A DNA stretch of 64,000 nucleotides from Allodiplogaster sudhausi (lineage: Eukaryota > Nematoda > Chromadorea > Rhabditida > Diplogasteridae). This document shows, piece by piece, positions 26,822 through 38,135 of the stretch. A program made the translations under genes and the position numbers. Numbering within the stretch: the stretch's first letter is position 1; each line of letters begins with the position of its first letter. Location: positions 806,001 to 870,000 of the forward strand of contig CALZFC010000058.1 of the NCBI GenBank assembly GCA_945643635.1, written 5' to 3'. The notes beneath the pieces were generated by a model, which saw only the letters and a list, made by a program, of their open reading frames with translations, had not been told where the DNA came from and ran no database searches.

Positions 26822-29800
26822 ATCTCTCTCTCTCCTTGAACTCTCTTGCACTTTGCCCGCCCAAGTGCGCTACCGTAGTCTCCTTGAAAGGATAACTCAA
26901 GGAGAGAGAGAGAGGGACAGAAAGAGATAGCAAAGAGTAGCGTGAGAGAGTGTGCAACGTCCAAGTCGATAGCCTTGGTCGGCCTTCCTGGAAGGCGTGA
27001 CGCAAGAATCAAAGAGAGGCTCTCCATTCATTCTCGATAGATCTTCCTCTGCCTAGGTGCTGCTGGCTCGAGGGAGCCAACAGTAATTGAACCAGACAAC
27101 AGAAAAATGGAAATGTTCACAAACCTAAACACATTACTTATTTTACCTATGGTGTTCGATAGCATTAAGTAAAAAAAGCAGAGAACGAAAGTTCAGTTGT
27201 TACTTGTGTGATAAGCACTATAGTTTATTTATTACACTTTCAGTCTCACCAATTCATTTTCCATCTGGTCAAGTGAATTCTTCCTTACGTACTTTCAACA
27301 TATTTCTTCTTCCAGTTGGCATTGAACTCCTCAACTGAATGAACCCATAAATCAGTCTTGCAGATATCCTTTCTTTCCTTCTCTCCCTCTTTCTCTCTCT
27401 CTCCCTCTCTCTCTCTCTCTGATTACTCCCCGTGATCTCACCCTGAAAGCAACAACAACCCTTGGGGGCCTGCCAAGGAAGGGTCAGCTGCACGAGCATA
27501 GGTCTTCTCCTTCCCTCCTCTCCTTACTTTACTGCTTGGTTGCTGGCCGGGCCCTTCTCTACATGCGACCAACATTCTCAATTCTTCTCTCGTCTGGCGA
27601 CAAGTCTCCTCCCCGTTGACTACTCGATTGTTTTGACTGAGCTGCCCAAAATGTGATTCTCCGGCCCTCGGGTCCACCAGCCTCGCTTCCTCCATCACTC
27701 TCGTTGTTTCTGTCGTTTCCCTTCGTCGTCTGCCGCTCTCTCGCTCTTCCATGCTCTTCCGTTGTTTTCCGCCTCGACCACCATCCGCATACACATACAA
27801 GCTGCCCCTCGCCGCCCGGCTTCCCGCCAGTTTCAGACTGTTTTCCTCCAGTTTCTGCCGGCTGCTGCTACTTCATGCGAGGAAGTCTGCTGATGGCCAT
27901 CGCCCCTCGAGAGCAGCAGCAGCAATGACGAAAATAGAGAAGCCGAAAGAGACACAGGGACATTGGGAGAGAAGAGACCGTTCAACTTGGCCCCGTGTTT
28001 TGGCTCATACTCTCTTTCTATGAAAAATGGCCATTCGATGATCAAAAAGCATTTGGAAAAGGCTGAACGAAATGTTTGAGCGAGGAACGCTGCGACTAAA
28101 AAGCAAGAAGACAGGCGATATTTTTGTTGCCTTGAATTCAAAAGACTATTTTGTTATCGGCGTTGAGATTAAGTTAGGGACTTTTTTTGGGATGTCGTCA
28201 GAATGATGTGAAGGTTTTCTTTTCCATGACTCGCCAAAGAAGACAAGGCGCGTAATCTGCCTCTAATTCTGTAGTGACTACTCAGCTAGAGCTTCTTCTT
28301 TCTCTTTAGTCCTCCTTGCCAGGCTTGTTGACAGTTGGCTACTCGTCCGCGTCGACCGATCGCATTTCTTCATTCCTGCTATCCTTGCGATGCTTATTCT
28401 CTCGAAAAATTAGCAAGGCTGAGGGGGATGAGAGAGAAGTAGAGAAACGAGAGAGTGGCAGACAAAGAGAGTGAGAATCTTCGAAGGATGGCTTCACACA
28501 TTTATGGAGATGTTCTTAACGAGGAGGGGACGAGCCTGTCAGTGTCTGTGTGAGAGAGAAAGAGAAGAAGCAGGGGAGAGGGAATTTCCTGTTGTGGTCT
28601 TCTTGATCGCCTCGTTCATTCTCAGTTTCCTTCTCTACTCCGCCGTCCAAATAGAAGAGGGTCTTAAAAATTAATAAGCAATTTGAACGAGAAAGCTGCT
28701 AGCTGCTGAAGGGAGTAATTGAAGTGACTGGAAATGAAGAAGAGAAGAAGGAGAAAAGTAGAGAAATAAACACTAGATTACGTTACGCTATCCCACACGG
28801 GTTCGGTTTGTTGTCTGGGTTTTAGGAGTAGGGGGAGAAAGAGATAGAGAGAGAGAGTGACAGAGAAAGAAAAAGGAAAGAGTAGTGAAGAGGGGAAAGT
28901 GTCTTGAATATTTTTAGAGCCTTGGTTGAATAATTCGTGAAGTGCTAGGCCGTCTCGCAAGGATTGTTGACAACTTGAACGCTTTCTTCGGTAGCGACAT
29001 AGTCTCAAAATTGTGGTTGGTGTGTCTCATCAGTGTGCGACACTCACAACAAACAGAATTCTTTAGCTTCTCCAATCCGACTAACTCCATCACTCTTTCG
29101 CTCTCTGCCACTCACCTACTCTCTTTCTCTCTTCTCACTCTGGTTTCCTCTTATTTTCTTTCTCTCTCTCTCACTCTGACTTTCTCCAAGAATGACTTCG
29201 AGGCTCTTCTGCTGCAGGCCATTGTCCCTAGCAAAGAGCACAAAGACTGTTGTGCACAAGGCAGCCTGTATAGTAGCATTTCAATTTTATCCCTCGTTCT
29301 CACCTCTCTCTCTCTCTCGCTCTCTCTCTCTCTCTCCTATTCTCGCTCTCTGGGTCTCTCCACTTTACCTGCTCAATCACTCCTCTGCCATTTCGATTTC
29401 AATACACAAGGCGACAAAAAATTGCCCTTTCTGAGTCTGACTAGCTTCATCCAATCTGGGCTTCTCTCTCCGGTAGTTTCCTGCCTTGGGCTTCTCGTAA
29501 ATCCTTACTGGAGATGGTTCATAGTCAAGAACGGAGAGTGAGAGAGAGAGAGAGGATAAGAAAACGAAGAGCAGAGCGAGAGGGAAAGAATGAGAAAGGT
29601 TGGAATGAAGGAGAAAGACTGAGAAGTTGACGTTGAAAGATCGAGAGCCAGGCAAAGAAAAGCAAATGGATTCTGTAAGATGTCGTCGACAGTAAAAACA
29701 CACACACTCATTTCTTGAAGTTTTCTTGCCGGAGGGGGGTGGGGAGAAAAGGAATTCGAGAGTAGGCTTCATCGTTCGGGCTTCATCGTTCGGCTTGTGC

Positions 29801-30140
29801 GCACACGCCAATTCTCCGTATACACCGGCGACGGTGCGAAAACATCTCTGCTCCTCTGACTGTCTCTCGTGCCTCCATGCTCTCTCGTCATCTCATTTTC
29901 TCACTCAGTCTTCTCTAATGCTCTCTCTCCATCATCACTCTTAAGCCTTTCGACTATGGCAACACCGCGCCTGCCACACTGTCCCGTATACAGAATGGTG
30001 CAAAATATACATTCATGACTGGCAACTGGCATACAAAGGGAGAAAGAGAGAGAGGTAATGTAGGAGACTGAGAGGGAGCGAGAGAGAGAGGTATGGTGCG
30101 AGAGAAAACGAGAAAGAGAGAGAGAGAGCAAGAGAAAGGG

Positions 30141-30197
<57 letters not shown>

Positions 30198-32086
30198 GAG
30201 GCGTGGCCGTTGGCATCGCATGCCACCCGACGATTGGCTGGTGTTTGCTTGAGTGAACGCGCGACTGACGCTCTCCTGGCTTGCATAGAATAGATATAGA
30301 AAATGTGTATAGTGGAAATAAAAAGAAAAAAAGCAAAAGCCACCATACTCTCTCTGCCAGAACACACCGAAGGCGTGCGCGTATGCTAGAGTGTTCGGAG
30401 AGTCCTTCCTCTTCTCTACATAAGTAACAGCTGAGTAAATAAGGCAGCATAGATTACCTCGTTATCGTTTATCTAAATACCAATATAAATACAGCAATTA
30501 CCAAAACTCCAAGAGAGAGAGCATGAGAGAGTGTGTAAGAAATGTAAGTAGAAAGATTAAATGTTTTGGCCGACTTTTCCAGGGATGTTCGATAGCTACT
30601 GGATATAGTTTCTTGTGTTGCGCACTCGACTGTGTTGCCTGAAATTGGAAGCAAGATGGCACGGCGGCTTTTCTTTCATGTTCTCTCTCGTTCTCTCACT
30701 CTTTTCTCTCTTTTTTACTTCTTTTCTGCTAGCAATTCCCTCACTTCTTTCTTACTCAATCCTCCGCTCCCCATCGTCCAATATTCCTTTAGCTGTTTCC
30801 TTCAATTCTGGTAGCCTTCCGGCTATCCCTCTTCTGCTTGGAAACATGCCAAAACAACCCCGACGCCCACTCCTACGAGTTGCATGAATTTCTGGATCGG
30901 TGACAGGCCAATTCTTTCAATATTTGGATTGCTGGAGAAAGAAAGAGAAAAGACGGAGAGAGAGAGGGAGAGAAAGAAAGAAAAGAGAAAGCGATAGAAG
31001 GAGAAAACACAGACAGAGTCGTGGTCGGGCGACCGTGAAATTGTGAAAATATAAAATGGAAGGGAGAGTGGATGCCTTTCTCTTTCTTCGAAGCCTTAAT
31101 GAATACTAGCTTGGGGAACGGCAAACACGAACTCTCAAGACATCAGAAACTGAGCCTTCTTCTTCTTCTCTCTCTCTATTCTCTCTAACTCTCTCTCTCT
31201 CTCGCTCTCTCACTACTGCCATTTCATGAGGTGGCTGCCGCTAATTGTCTGTCTCTTGAATGAGAAGGGTTTGTTGACACTGCCTCAGGCGAGAAGCGTG
31301 TTTTGGCAACTCGCCAAGTTACCAAAACCAGCCAAGCCTCACTCTGCCCGCTCGAGCTTAGAAATCCTCCTTCAATACCTCTTCTCTTTCTCTCTGTCTC
31401 ACTTTCTCGCTCCCCTTCTTTATCACTCTACCCTCCTCTCTCTCCTTTTCTGTCTCTCTCCCTTTATCTCTCACCTTCTATCTCTATGCTCTGTTCATGG
31501 ACTGGCTGACTGTTGACAGTATTGGCCAGTTTGGTTCATTTGTATTCTTTACACCTATGCCAAAGCCAGTTATCATGGCTGTCTTTATAGATCATTTTTT
31601 TAAAGAAGTTTTCTCGAAAGACACGAGAATGATCACTTATCGAAACAGAGAGAAAGGATGATGTGAGGAAATCTAAGAGCACATGAGAGAAATAAGGATA
31701 TAATATATTAACTTACAGTGTGTCAATGAATAAGAATGGCAGCAAATTGGAATATAGTTGCTTTCCTTCGTATTTACGCCCTCCAAAAGTTGTCTCATCC
31801 CCACATGTTCAATCGTTTCTCAAATTTCATTTGCTTCTCCGAAAACAATAGTGTTTCATCGTATTCTATAAGCTTACCACGAAGCTTTTCCTCTTGGGAT
31901 TACATCCGATATTCACTTTTTTTTTTTTACAATATGCAGAAATACATTTTTCAATGCTTGTACGAGAAAAGAATGTGAAAGCATGGAAGACAGGAAGAAG
32001 ACATAAAAGATAGGCGTCAACAATTTTAGTTCGTGAAAAGTTCATATGATAGTTGGAGAGTAAGAAATTGTATTTCTTAGGGTGAA

Positions 32087-32117
<31 letters not shown>

Positions 32118-32297
32118 GAGAGAGAGAGAGCGAAGAGAGTGAACGACATTATTCGTTGTGCTGAATGCGTTGCGGGGAGGAAGCGAATGGTGTCGTCAAC
32201 AACAGCGGAGACACTTGAATAACCACATGAGATCTAGGAAATGGGAAAAATAGAGCAAGAAAAGAGAGAGAAAGATGAAGGGGTGAGGAAGATAGTG

Positions 32298-32338
<41 letters not shown>

Positions 32339-32526
32339 GGGAATGGGAGAGGGAAGATAGAGTGGAAGAGCAATACATAGCGAAAGAAAGTGAGGGCTAG
32401 ATACATACAATGAATGGAGCAATGAATGTTTTCGTCCCTCGAGGCTTCCTCCTCATCTCGTCATTTCTAGACGCGTTCTCGACAAGAATGCGAGGAGAGG
32501 AGAAGGAGAGTGAGAGAGAAAAGGGA

Positions 32527-32562
<36 letters not shown>

Positions 32563-34516
32563 TACACAAGAAAAGAGAATTAAGTGAGATAAATGTTGTA
32601 AAGACGGGAGAAGAGGCACTAACATTAACTCTGCTTTTTGTGCAACTTGAACAAATTGAGCCATTACTGAGTGTCTCTCGTTTATTTCGAGGAAGAAATT
32701 AGCATACCAATTTGTCTGAGAAATGAAACGAATTTCATTCCAGAGATATGTATGTAGATGATGGCAATGCTGTGAAAATGGGCTATGGTCGGAAATGAAT
32801 TGTGCAGTGTAACTACATAAAAAAGATGTATAAACTATTGAAATTTTGCAAGAGCACAGATTGCCTAAAGATGCGAGAGACTTTCAGTTCAGAAAGATCA
32901 GAAATGACTGTTCTCTTGCAGTGCCAAGTGGTCTCGGAGCGGCAGAAACTGATGGCTGATCAGATAAAGATCAGAAGACGCCAGAGGAAAGACACTCTGA
33001 TGAATCTCACTCGCGAGAATCTCACGGCCACTCTCAACGCAGCGGCCGCCTTTCAAGTTTGTCGAGAGATTAAATAAAAAGAATGAGAGCGATCACGAAA
33101 TTAAACTACAGTCTGGCTTAGACGGACTTTTCAAAGGAAAATTATAGGCAACTTCACGAAAATCTATTTTCAGGCAGCTGGCCAAGCTGGTCTCAACTTC
33201 CCGCTCGGAGGAATCAACGCAGCATTGCTTTGTCAGTATTTCAAATATCATTATTCTATGGAGTAGTAGAATTTCTCTCATTTTCGTAGAGTGACCACGC
33301 GCTACCGTACCGCGCAACATTGGGTGCTCAGAGTAAGGGCAATAAGAAACACATAGCAACGCGAAAGGCTGCCACGAATGGGCGGGGCTTCTCCATGTAC
33401 ATGTGTATGTACATATGCAGTGTCTTGTTACATTTACTTGCTTTCCGCTCCGGCAGATAAGAGTTAAATGTTTCCAGTAAGTTAAGTACAAAACACATTC
33501 GAAGTGTATGTATTTATAATAGATAAGGAACCTGTTTGTACTAACTAGGATTATGTGCTTTCGTTTTTAAACTCTGGCCTTCCGTTCTCATTTCAGGGGA
33601 GAAGTACAAGTTTATACCGTACACATAAACAACGGTATATATTTAGAAAGCTATAATTTTTCTAGCAGAAGTGACTTCTGTGTGCATTCATCACAACATT
33701 TGAGGAAGCAGAAGGGTTCTTCGACGCCTTCAGAGAATGCTGAGAAAATGAGAGGTTGTTATTTGCACATTCGAGCAATGTGCATTCGTAAGAATGAATC
33801 AAAAACATTTCCCCTTCCTTCTCTGCTTCTCTTCTCCTCTTCTCTCTCTCTCTCTCACTCTCTCTCTCTCTGCACTCTATCGCCATGGTCTCATTGGTTG
33901 TTGATATATTTCTTGCTGGTAGTCGATTTAGATACTACCTCCAATCTTCTTTCTCATCTACAAGCTCGCCTTCTGGAAGGTGTCTTTGCTGCGCCTTTCA
34001 ATGTGCTTGCGTAAGTAATGAGGCCGGAAGTTTTTGAGTTACCGTCAAAAATAGGCTCGAGAATCTGCGTATGCACACGAACACACAAATGAAGTCAACG
34101 ACGTGGAAAGATTGTCTTATTTTTAGCCCTTTTGTGTCGCTCACCTTTTACAGCGAGAAAGGCAAGGAAGGGCCAGCGAAGGGAAGCAGAGAGTAGCAAG
34201 GAGATAAACAGGAGAATGCGAAGTTATGGTAAAGGAGAGAAAAAGGGGAAAACTATTTCAATTTTGTACTTTTAAAATATATAACAACTTTATGTCCAGC
34301 TTGAAAAGACTGTTTGTGAGGGCAACGACTGGAATGAAAAGACGTGGTCGGATCATTCATATGTACATATCAAGTGATCTGTCTGCATTCTGCTCAGAAA
34401 TCTATTTTTCTAAAAGTTCAAGAAGTCTTTCGCTGGACGTTTAATACATCACCCAGCATCAGTACATTTTCCTAATGCTCTTTGATGTTCTTGTGCTTGC
34501 ACCGACTCTCGCTCTT

Positions 34517-34551
<35 letters not shown>

Positions 34552-35992
34552 GTCTCTCTCTCTCTTTCTCTCTTCATCTTTCTCTGTCTTTCTCTCACTC
34601 TCCACTAGTCTCATGGTCTGACGTTTCTCTGCGGCCTTTCAGTCCTAATCTGCTTTCTTTTTTTCCATGCTACTCTCTCGAACATCGCCGCCGGCAGAAA
34701 AACACGAAGGGCGTTCGGCCTAAGAGTGCGCGAATGTGGGCTGTCTATGAGAGCGCGCGAGAGAGCAGGGTCTCTGCTTCTCTGCGCTCTCTCACTTTTC
34801 CTTCGTCTCTTAATATCTTGTGTCTGCATCTCTCAGCTTCGCGAAATCTCTCGTTCTGGTTACGCTGACAAATTCTGTCTCGTTTCGTGGAGTGCATCAA
34901 TTGACCCTGGAGGAAGAGATAGGGGGAGACGGGGAGAGGGAGGCCGAAGGATTCAAGGAAACTAGCACCAATGGGGTCTACGCTCAAACCAAAGTCCTGT
35001 CGTCCTGGCCAATGGTGCTCGAAAACACGAAAGAAAACAGGGAAACAAAAGGAAAACGTGACCGAAAGAATCTAGACAGTTCAGAAAGAAATATGATATG
35101 ACTATACTTGTAAATGTGCAAATGCTTAGAACCATCTCCTTCTTTTCAGATCAGCTGAAGACGGCGGCGAATGCGGCACTTGGCGCGGCGTCGGGGCAGC
35201 CGCCGCCGAGAAGCATGTCGCCGGCGTCGGCCAGAAGCACGGACACTTCGCCGACCACGCCCGCTGCGCCCCAGCCACTCTATCCGGCGGAGATGTTTCT
35301 CAAGCAGCAGGCTGCCGCTGCCACCGCTGCGGCTGCTGGCAATCTGCCAAACTCCGCTCCGCAAGTCTCCTCTCCCAGTGTGACGCAACAGCCAACCACA
35401 CTCGACAGCGTCCTTGCCGCGTCACTCGCGGCAGCCGCGGCAGCTGCCGCTTCGGTCGCGGCCACTCCGGCCACCGGCTCTCCTCCCACGTCTGCCACTG
35501 GTGGACTCGTTGCGCCAGTTCCAATCAATCCCATTACTACGGTAAGTCAGAGGGCGGAAAGGAGCTAGGGAATGTAGACTAATATCCGTAAATGACGACA
35601 TCATTCTCATTGAAGATGCCTCATCTCGCCGGTTTCCCGACCGCCTTTCCGTTCCCGCTGCTCGGCCCGAACGAGGCTCTTCTTCAAATGCTTGCCAACT
35701 ACAGGATGCTCGAGCCGAAGGTTTTTAGTGAGAGCGAGAGAAAGGAGGAGAGAGAGAGACAATGAAAGAGAGAGAAGAAATGGAGAGAAAGAGGGAAGAA
35801 AAGAGAGACCGATAGGCATGGACAAAGAGAGAGAAGTTGAAAAAGTGAGAGAGTTCAATCAACTGAATGTTAACTTAAAAAAAACAGTGGTAGATGATCG
35901 CTTTTCAGCTGATATCGGAAGAGGCGACACAAATTTCCTCTTCGCCCGCCACGCCAACCTCGAATGCTATCATCGATGTGTGCTCCGTCTAG
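17537..35992 (+). CDS. Two-DM-domain transcription factor (MAB-3/DMD-3 class)
   Basis: This gene encodes a nuclear DNA-binding protein with two DM zinc-binding domains, the architecture of nematode MAB-3 and DMD-3, which control male-specific differentiation. Exons placed by frame and phase are 17537-17646, 17852-17977, 18120-18213, 26340-26440, 32922-33056, 33174-33231, 35150-35541, 35616-35720 and 35909-35992 (TAG). DM1 spans the first two exons and DM2 spans 26340-33056; in both, the intron interrupts the domain at the same point, before the Cys that precedes the recognition helix. Downstream is an Ala/Pro/Ser-rich region. Phases agree everywhere except between 33231 and 35150, where one or more small exons are unresolved. 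The initiator exon was not found. Introns of 6 to 8 kb full of GA/CT tracts contrast with the short introns of the other genes. The first intron has a GC donor. Confidence 0.85.
18120..18213 (+). CDS. Linker exon between the two DM domains
   Basis: A GC-rich patch in AT-rich surroundings encodes an acidic, Gly-rich linker (contains SEDGGADDEEDSG). The preceding exon ends in phase 0 and this one starts in phase 0; it ends with one spare base, and the DM2 exon at 26340 needs exactly that. The acceptor (ATGAAG) lacks a good pyrimidine tract, so the exon may be optional. Confidence 0.6.
19749..19808. repeat. (CT)n microsatellite
   Basis: A CT-rich tract inside the 8.1-kb DM-gene intron. Confidence 0.9.
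20029..20221. mobile_element. 193-bp foldback MITE flanked by TTAA
   Basis: The two halves are imperfect inverted copies with arms of about 85 bp. The left end TGGAGGGCAATCA matches the inverted right end AGGAGGGCGATCA; further in, both arms carry AATTGCCGCG, ACTCTCATT and CGCGTGCTATT in the same order. TTAA occurs immediately outside both ends (20025-20028 and 20222-20225), consistent with a TTAA target duplication as used by piggyBac-like and some other non-autonomous elements. It has no coding capacity. As RNA it would form a hairpin of about 190 nt inside the DM-gene pre-mRNA, so a structured RNA is the alternative reading. The superfamily is an inference. Confidence 0.7.
20530..21606. 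repeat. Cluster of (GA)n tracts
   Basis: GA runs at about 20530-20564, 20993-21034, 21064-21103 and 21569-21606, all with purines on the plus strand, within the DM-gene intron. Confidence 0.9.
23298..23701. repeat. Opposed (GA)n and (CT)n tracts
   Basis: A GA tract at about 23298-23338 is followed by a CT tract at about 23669-23701. The two could pair in a transcript. Confidence 0.9.
23906..24137 (+). CDS. Candidate alternative first exon for a DM2-only isoform
   Basis: An ATG at 23906 opens a Ser/Ala-rich frame (77 codons) ending at a possible GTCAGT donor at 24138. From about 23935 to 24090 the third codon position is almost always G or C in this frame, the strongest coding signature in the intron. 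The tail (SAAAGFYHPGLGRGPLEL) is of mixed, protein-like composition. It ends with one spare base, exactly what the DM2 exon at 26340 needs. Joined there it would give a protein with DM2 but not DM1. I see no recognised domain in it. It could instead belong to a nested gene. The minus strand is also open here but lacks the codon bias. Confidence 0.4.
25426..25506. repeat. (CT)n microsatellite
   Basis: One of the longest CT tracts in the window, about 80 bp with interruptions. It lies about 0.8 kb upstream of the DM2 exon. Confidence 0.9.
26340..26440 (+). CDS. DM domain 2 exon, first half
   Basis: This exon encodes RVPNCQKCGQHG followed by a Lys/Arg-rich stretch and a CPYRDCNC zinc-binding segment, the core of a DM domain. 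The acceptor is TATTTTGAG and the donor is GTAACA at 26441. It is in phase with the linker exon upstream and the helix exon at 32922. Confidence 0.9.
26776..26836. repeat. (CT)n microsatellite
   Basis: A CT tract about 340 bp downstream of the DM2 exon. Confidence 0.9.
30107..30202. repeat. (GA)n microsatellite
   Basis: A purine tract of about 95 bp, mostly GA. Confidence 0.9.
32086..32561. repeat. Three (GA)n tracts upstream of DM exon 32922
   Basis: GA runs at about 32086-32131, 32301-32336 and 32529-32561, in the same orientation, immediately precede the exon that completes DM2. Confidence 0.9.
32922..33231 (+). CDS. DM domain 2 recognition helix and following exon
   Basis: Exon 32922-33056 (45 codons, acceptor CTCTTGCAG) gives CQVVSERQKLMADQIKIRRR and a polar continuation, the C-terminal helix of DM2 plus a conserved extension. 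Exon 33174-33231 (acceptor TTTTCAG) adds AAGQAGLNFPLGGINAALL and ends at donor GTCAGT or, alternatively, at GTATTT at 33236. A tiny continuation at 33597 (acceptor TTTCAG) would read WEKYK in phase after the first donor. Confidence 0.8.
33840..34575. repeat. (CT)n tracts downstream of DM2
   Basis: CT runs at about 33840-33868 and 34514-34575. They are complementary to the GA tracts upstream of exon 32922. Confidence 0.9.
35150..35992 (+). CDS. C-terminal exons of the DM gene
   Basis: Exon 35150-35541 encodes a long Ala/Pro/Ser/Thr-rich low-complexity region with two Gln/Ala stretches (MFLKQQAAAA is recognisable). Exon 35616-35720 encodes MPHLAGFPTAFPFPLLGPNE and LLQMLANYRM. Exon 35909-35992 ends in DVCSV and TAG. 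Phases of the two internal joins agree (donors GTAAGT and GTTTTT; acceptors TTGAAG and TTTTCAG). Ala/Pro-rich tails of this kind are usual in DM proteins and probably regulatory. The region is strongly GC-rich relative to its surroundings. Confidence 0.85.
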
Positions 35993-38135
35993 ACAGAGAG
36001 CGAGCTGGCAATGCGACAAGTCTCATCCAGGCCTCTAAGCATCGTCATCCTCTTACATCTTCTTCTCTAAGGTCCCTTCCATCCCATCCCTCACTTACCC
36101 GAAGAGATGATGACTAGTGTTATATATATCTATTGCATATTATAGAAGGATTACAATTTGCATTGTGAGTTCGCTTTGTCAAAATATGATAGTTTGTCCA
36201 TCACATTTAGCAATCATTTTCTCTAAGTTCTTATATGTATGAAATGTTATTTCTCCCCTTCAGAATCCTGAATCTCTTACAACCGATCGATTCGAAAGTG
36301 TCGGTGTCAACTCTTTCAATTACTTCAAAAAAGCCATGTTCATGATTATATTCATATTGTATTTTTATTACACAGATTTCGTAGTTTAAGAAAATGCGTG
36401 TGTGCTATAGATTATTTGTTAGAGCAGCTATGCATTATCTCGCTTGTACTGGAACCTTTTCCTGGACATAATTTCGCAACTGGGAATGAGAAGGGACCGA
36501 GTTCATTCCTTTTTCATTCTCTATTCAAGATTCAATGATCATTTGCTACTCATCAGCTTGCTTTTGCTTTACAAATCCGGCCTCTTCTCTCCTGTTAGGC
36601 GCGTTTTGGACTCACCATTCTCAGCAAGTTGACTCTAACGCTCCGATGGCTCCGAACAGGCAATTTTTTTTCTCTCCATCTTTTTTTTAAATCTTTTATC
36701 GGATTAAATTTTTAGGTTGTAGACATTTCCTGTTGCAATCTTATTAGCGCCGTCTCCATTTCACGATCTTCTTGTGCATTTCAAGACCAATTCATCATTT
36801 ATATTTTATTTTATAAATTTTCCGCTAAATTCAAATAACTCGATCTTCGCTTATGCGATAGTTTCACTAGATGCACCTTGAGTTTGGCAAAATATGCTAG
36901 AATATGGTTCACTAGCTTTTATGTACATTACCACACCTCACATACCTTTTTACCGTTTTACTGTGATTGGACCTCTAGCCACCTCACCGTCTCATTGTTA
37001 CGATTAGCATTCAAAGTCCCGAATACCTCATTCTCCTCGGAAACACGCTTATAACACGCCAATTTATACCTCCAATTAATGAGTGATGCCATTCATAATT
37101 CTCTGTTCTGAAGTGATTGCCGATTAACCGAACCTTGCATAGGTTGCTACCTCGAAATCTAAATGAAGCGATATTCAAACAAGCACAATTATCTCGTATA
37201 TACTATATGTCTATTTTTCTTTAAAATATTACCAATCTCTAATGTGGATTGAATATTGAAATTTTTCTCTTCCATTCTGATTCTAATTGTAAGTAAACTA
37301 TTACAAATTAGAATACCTGGTGATTCCAACCCGATGTTAATTTGATTCTTCCAAGTGATTCTCTTACACACATAGAAAAGAATATTCGCAATATATTACA
37401 AAATGTATTATTTTCTGTGTTACTGCACACTTCTCTTCTTTCCAAGTCGTTCTAGTCCGGCTGTTTTTCTAATCTGTCTTCGTTTCTATGCAATTTTCTT
37501 CGAATTTATTCTTCATACCTTGAGAATGTAAATGTCATATTCCAGAATGAATTCTCTTGATCATATCCTTTTCAAAACTGTAGTAGAAAAATACTAATTT
37601 TTTTTTCCAGCTGCCGAGACCAATTCATGCCCATTCATTGTACTCTCTCTATCTAACTATGTTTGTTGAACACCTGCTTGAAATATGGGGTGATAAATCT
37701 TTTTTAAGCGACGTAAAATCTACTGCATAAGCGATACAGAGAATAACCTCAATTGAGCAGTTCCACTGATTAAAGAAACATTAATAAATTTGAAGATTCG
37801 CATGATTATTCCAGTATTTATGCAAAGTTACATATCTATAAGAATAGCTAAGGAAGAACAAGCTATTGGGGCGAAAAAGCTTATCAATCCACGTACGCTC
37901 TCATTTACTTGATCATTCTCGGCTTCGTTCAGCATCAACTCTTCGATCTTCTTTTGTCTATCATTTAGTCTTCCAAGCTGAGATCTTGGCAACCACGATC
38001 TGCCATATCATTAGCATCCTTATCACAATAAGAAGAGAATGAGCTGCGCAACTTGTTTGCAGTGACTGCCCTACGAATTGCCGACACCCGAGCATCGCAT
38101 TTATTTCGGATCGAAAGATTTGAGAGTGAAAAAGG
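35993..38135. other. AT-rich intergenic region
   Basis: No exon was recognised between the DM gene and the secreted orphan gene. It is AT-rich and almost free of GA/CT tracts, a clear compositional change from 1-36 kb. Confidence 0.6.

Larger units (their letters stand above)
26441..32921. other. 6.5-kb intron inside DM domain 2
   Basis: No convincing exon was found. Tracts include CT at about 26776-26836, GA at about 30107-30202, 32086-32131, 32301-32336 and 32529-32561. A GC-rich patch at about 27440-28000 is open on both strands without a clear codon bias on either. Confidence 0.55.

Noticed and set aside
27438..28023. GC-rich patch open on both strands inside the 6.5-kb DM intron
   Set aside because: Neither strand shows a consistent GC3 bias, a recognisable domain or phase-matching splice sites.
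33093..33491. 132-codon minus-strand open frame
   Set aside because: It overlaps antisense to the DM exon at 33174-33231, which is supported by phase and continuity with the DM2 helix.
33922..34014. Possible DM-gene exon ending at a strong GTAAGT donor
   Set aside because: In the protein-like frame it leaves two spare bases, which does not fit the next exon at 35150; the frame that fits better has an unlikely composition.
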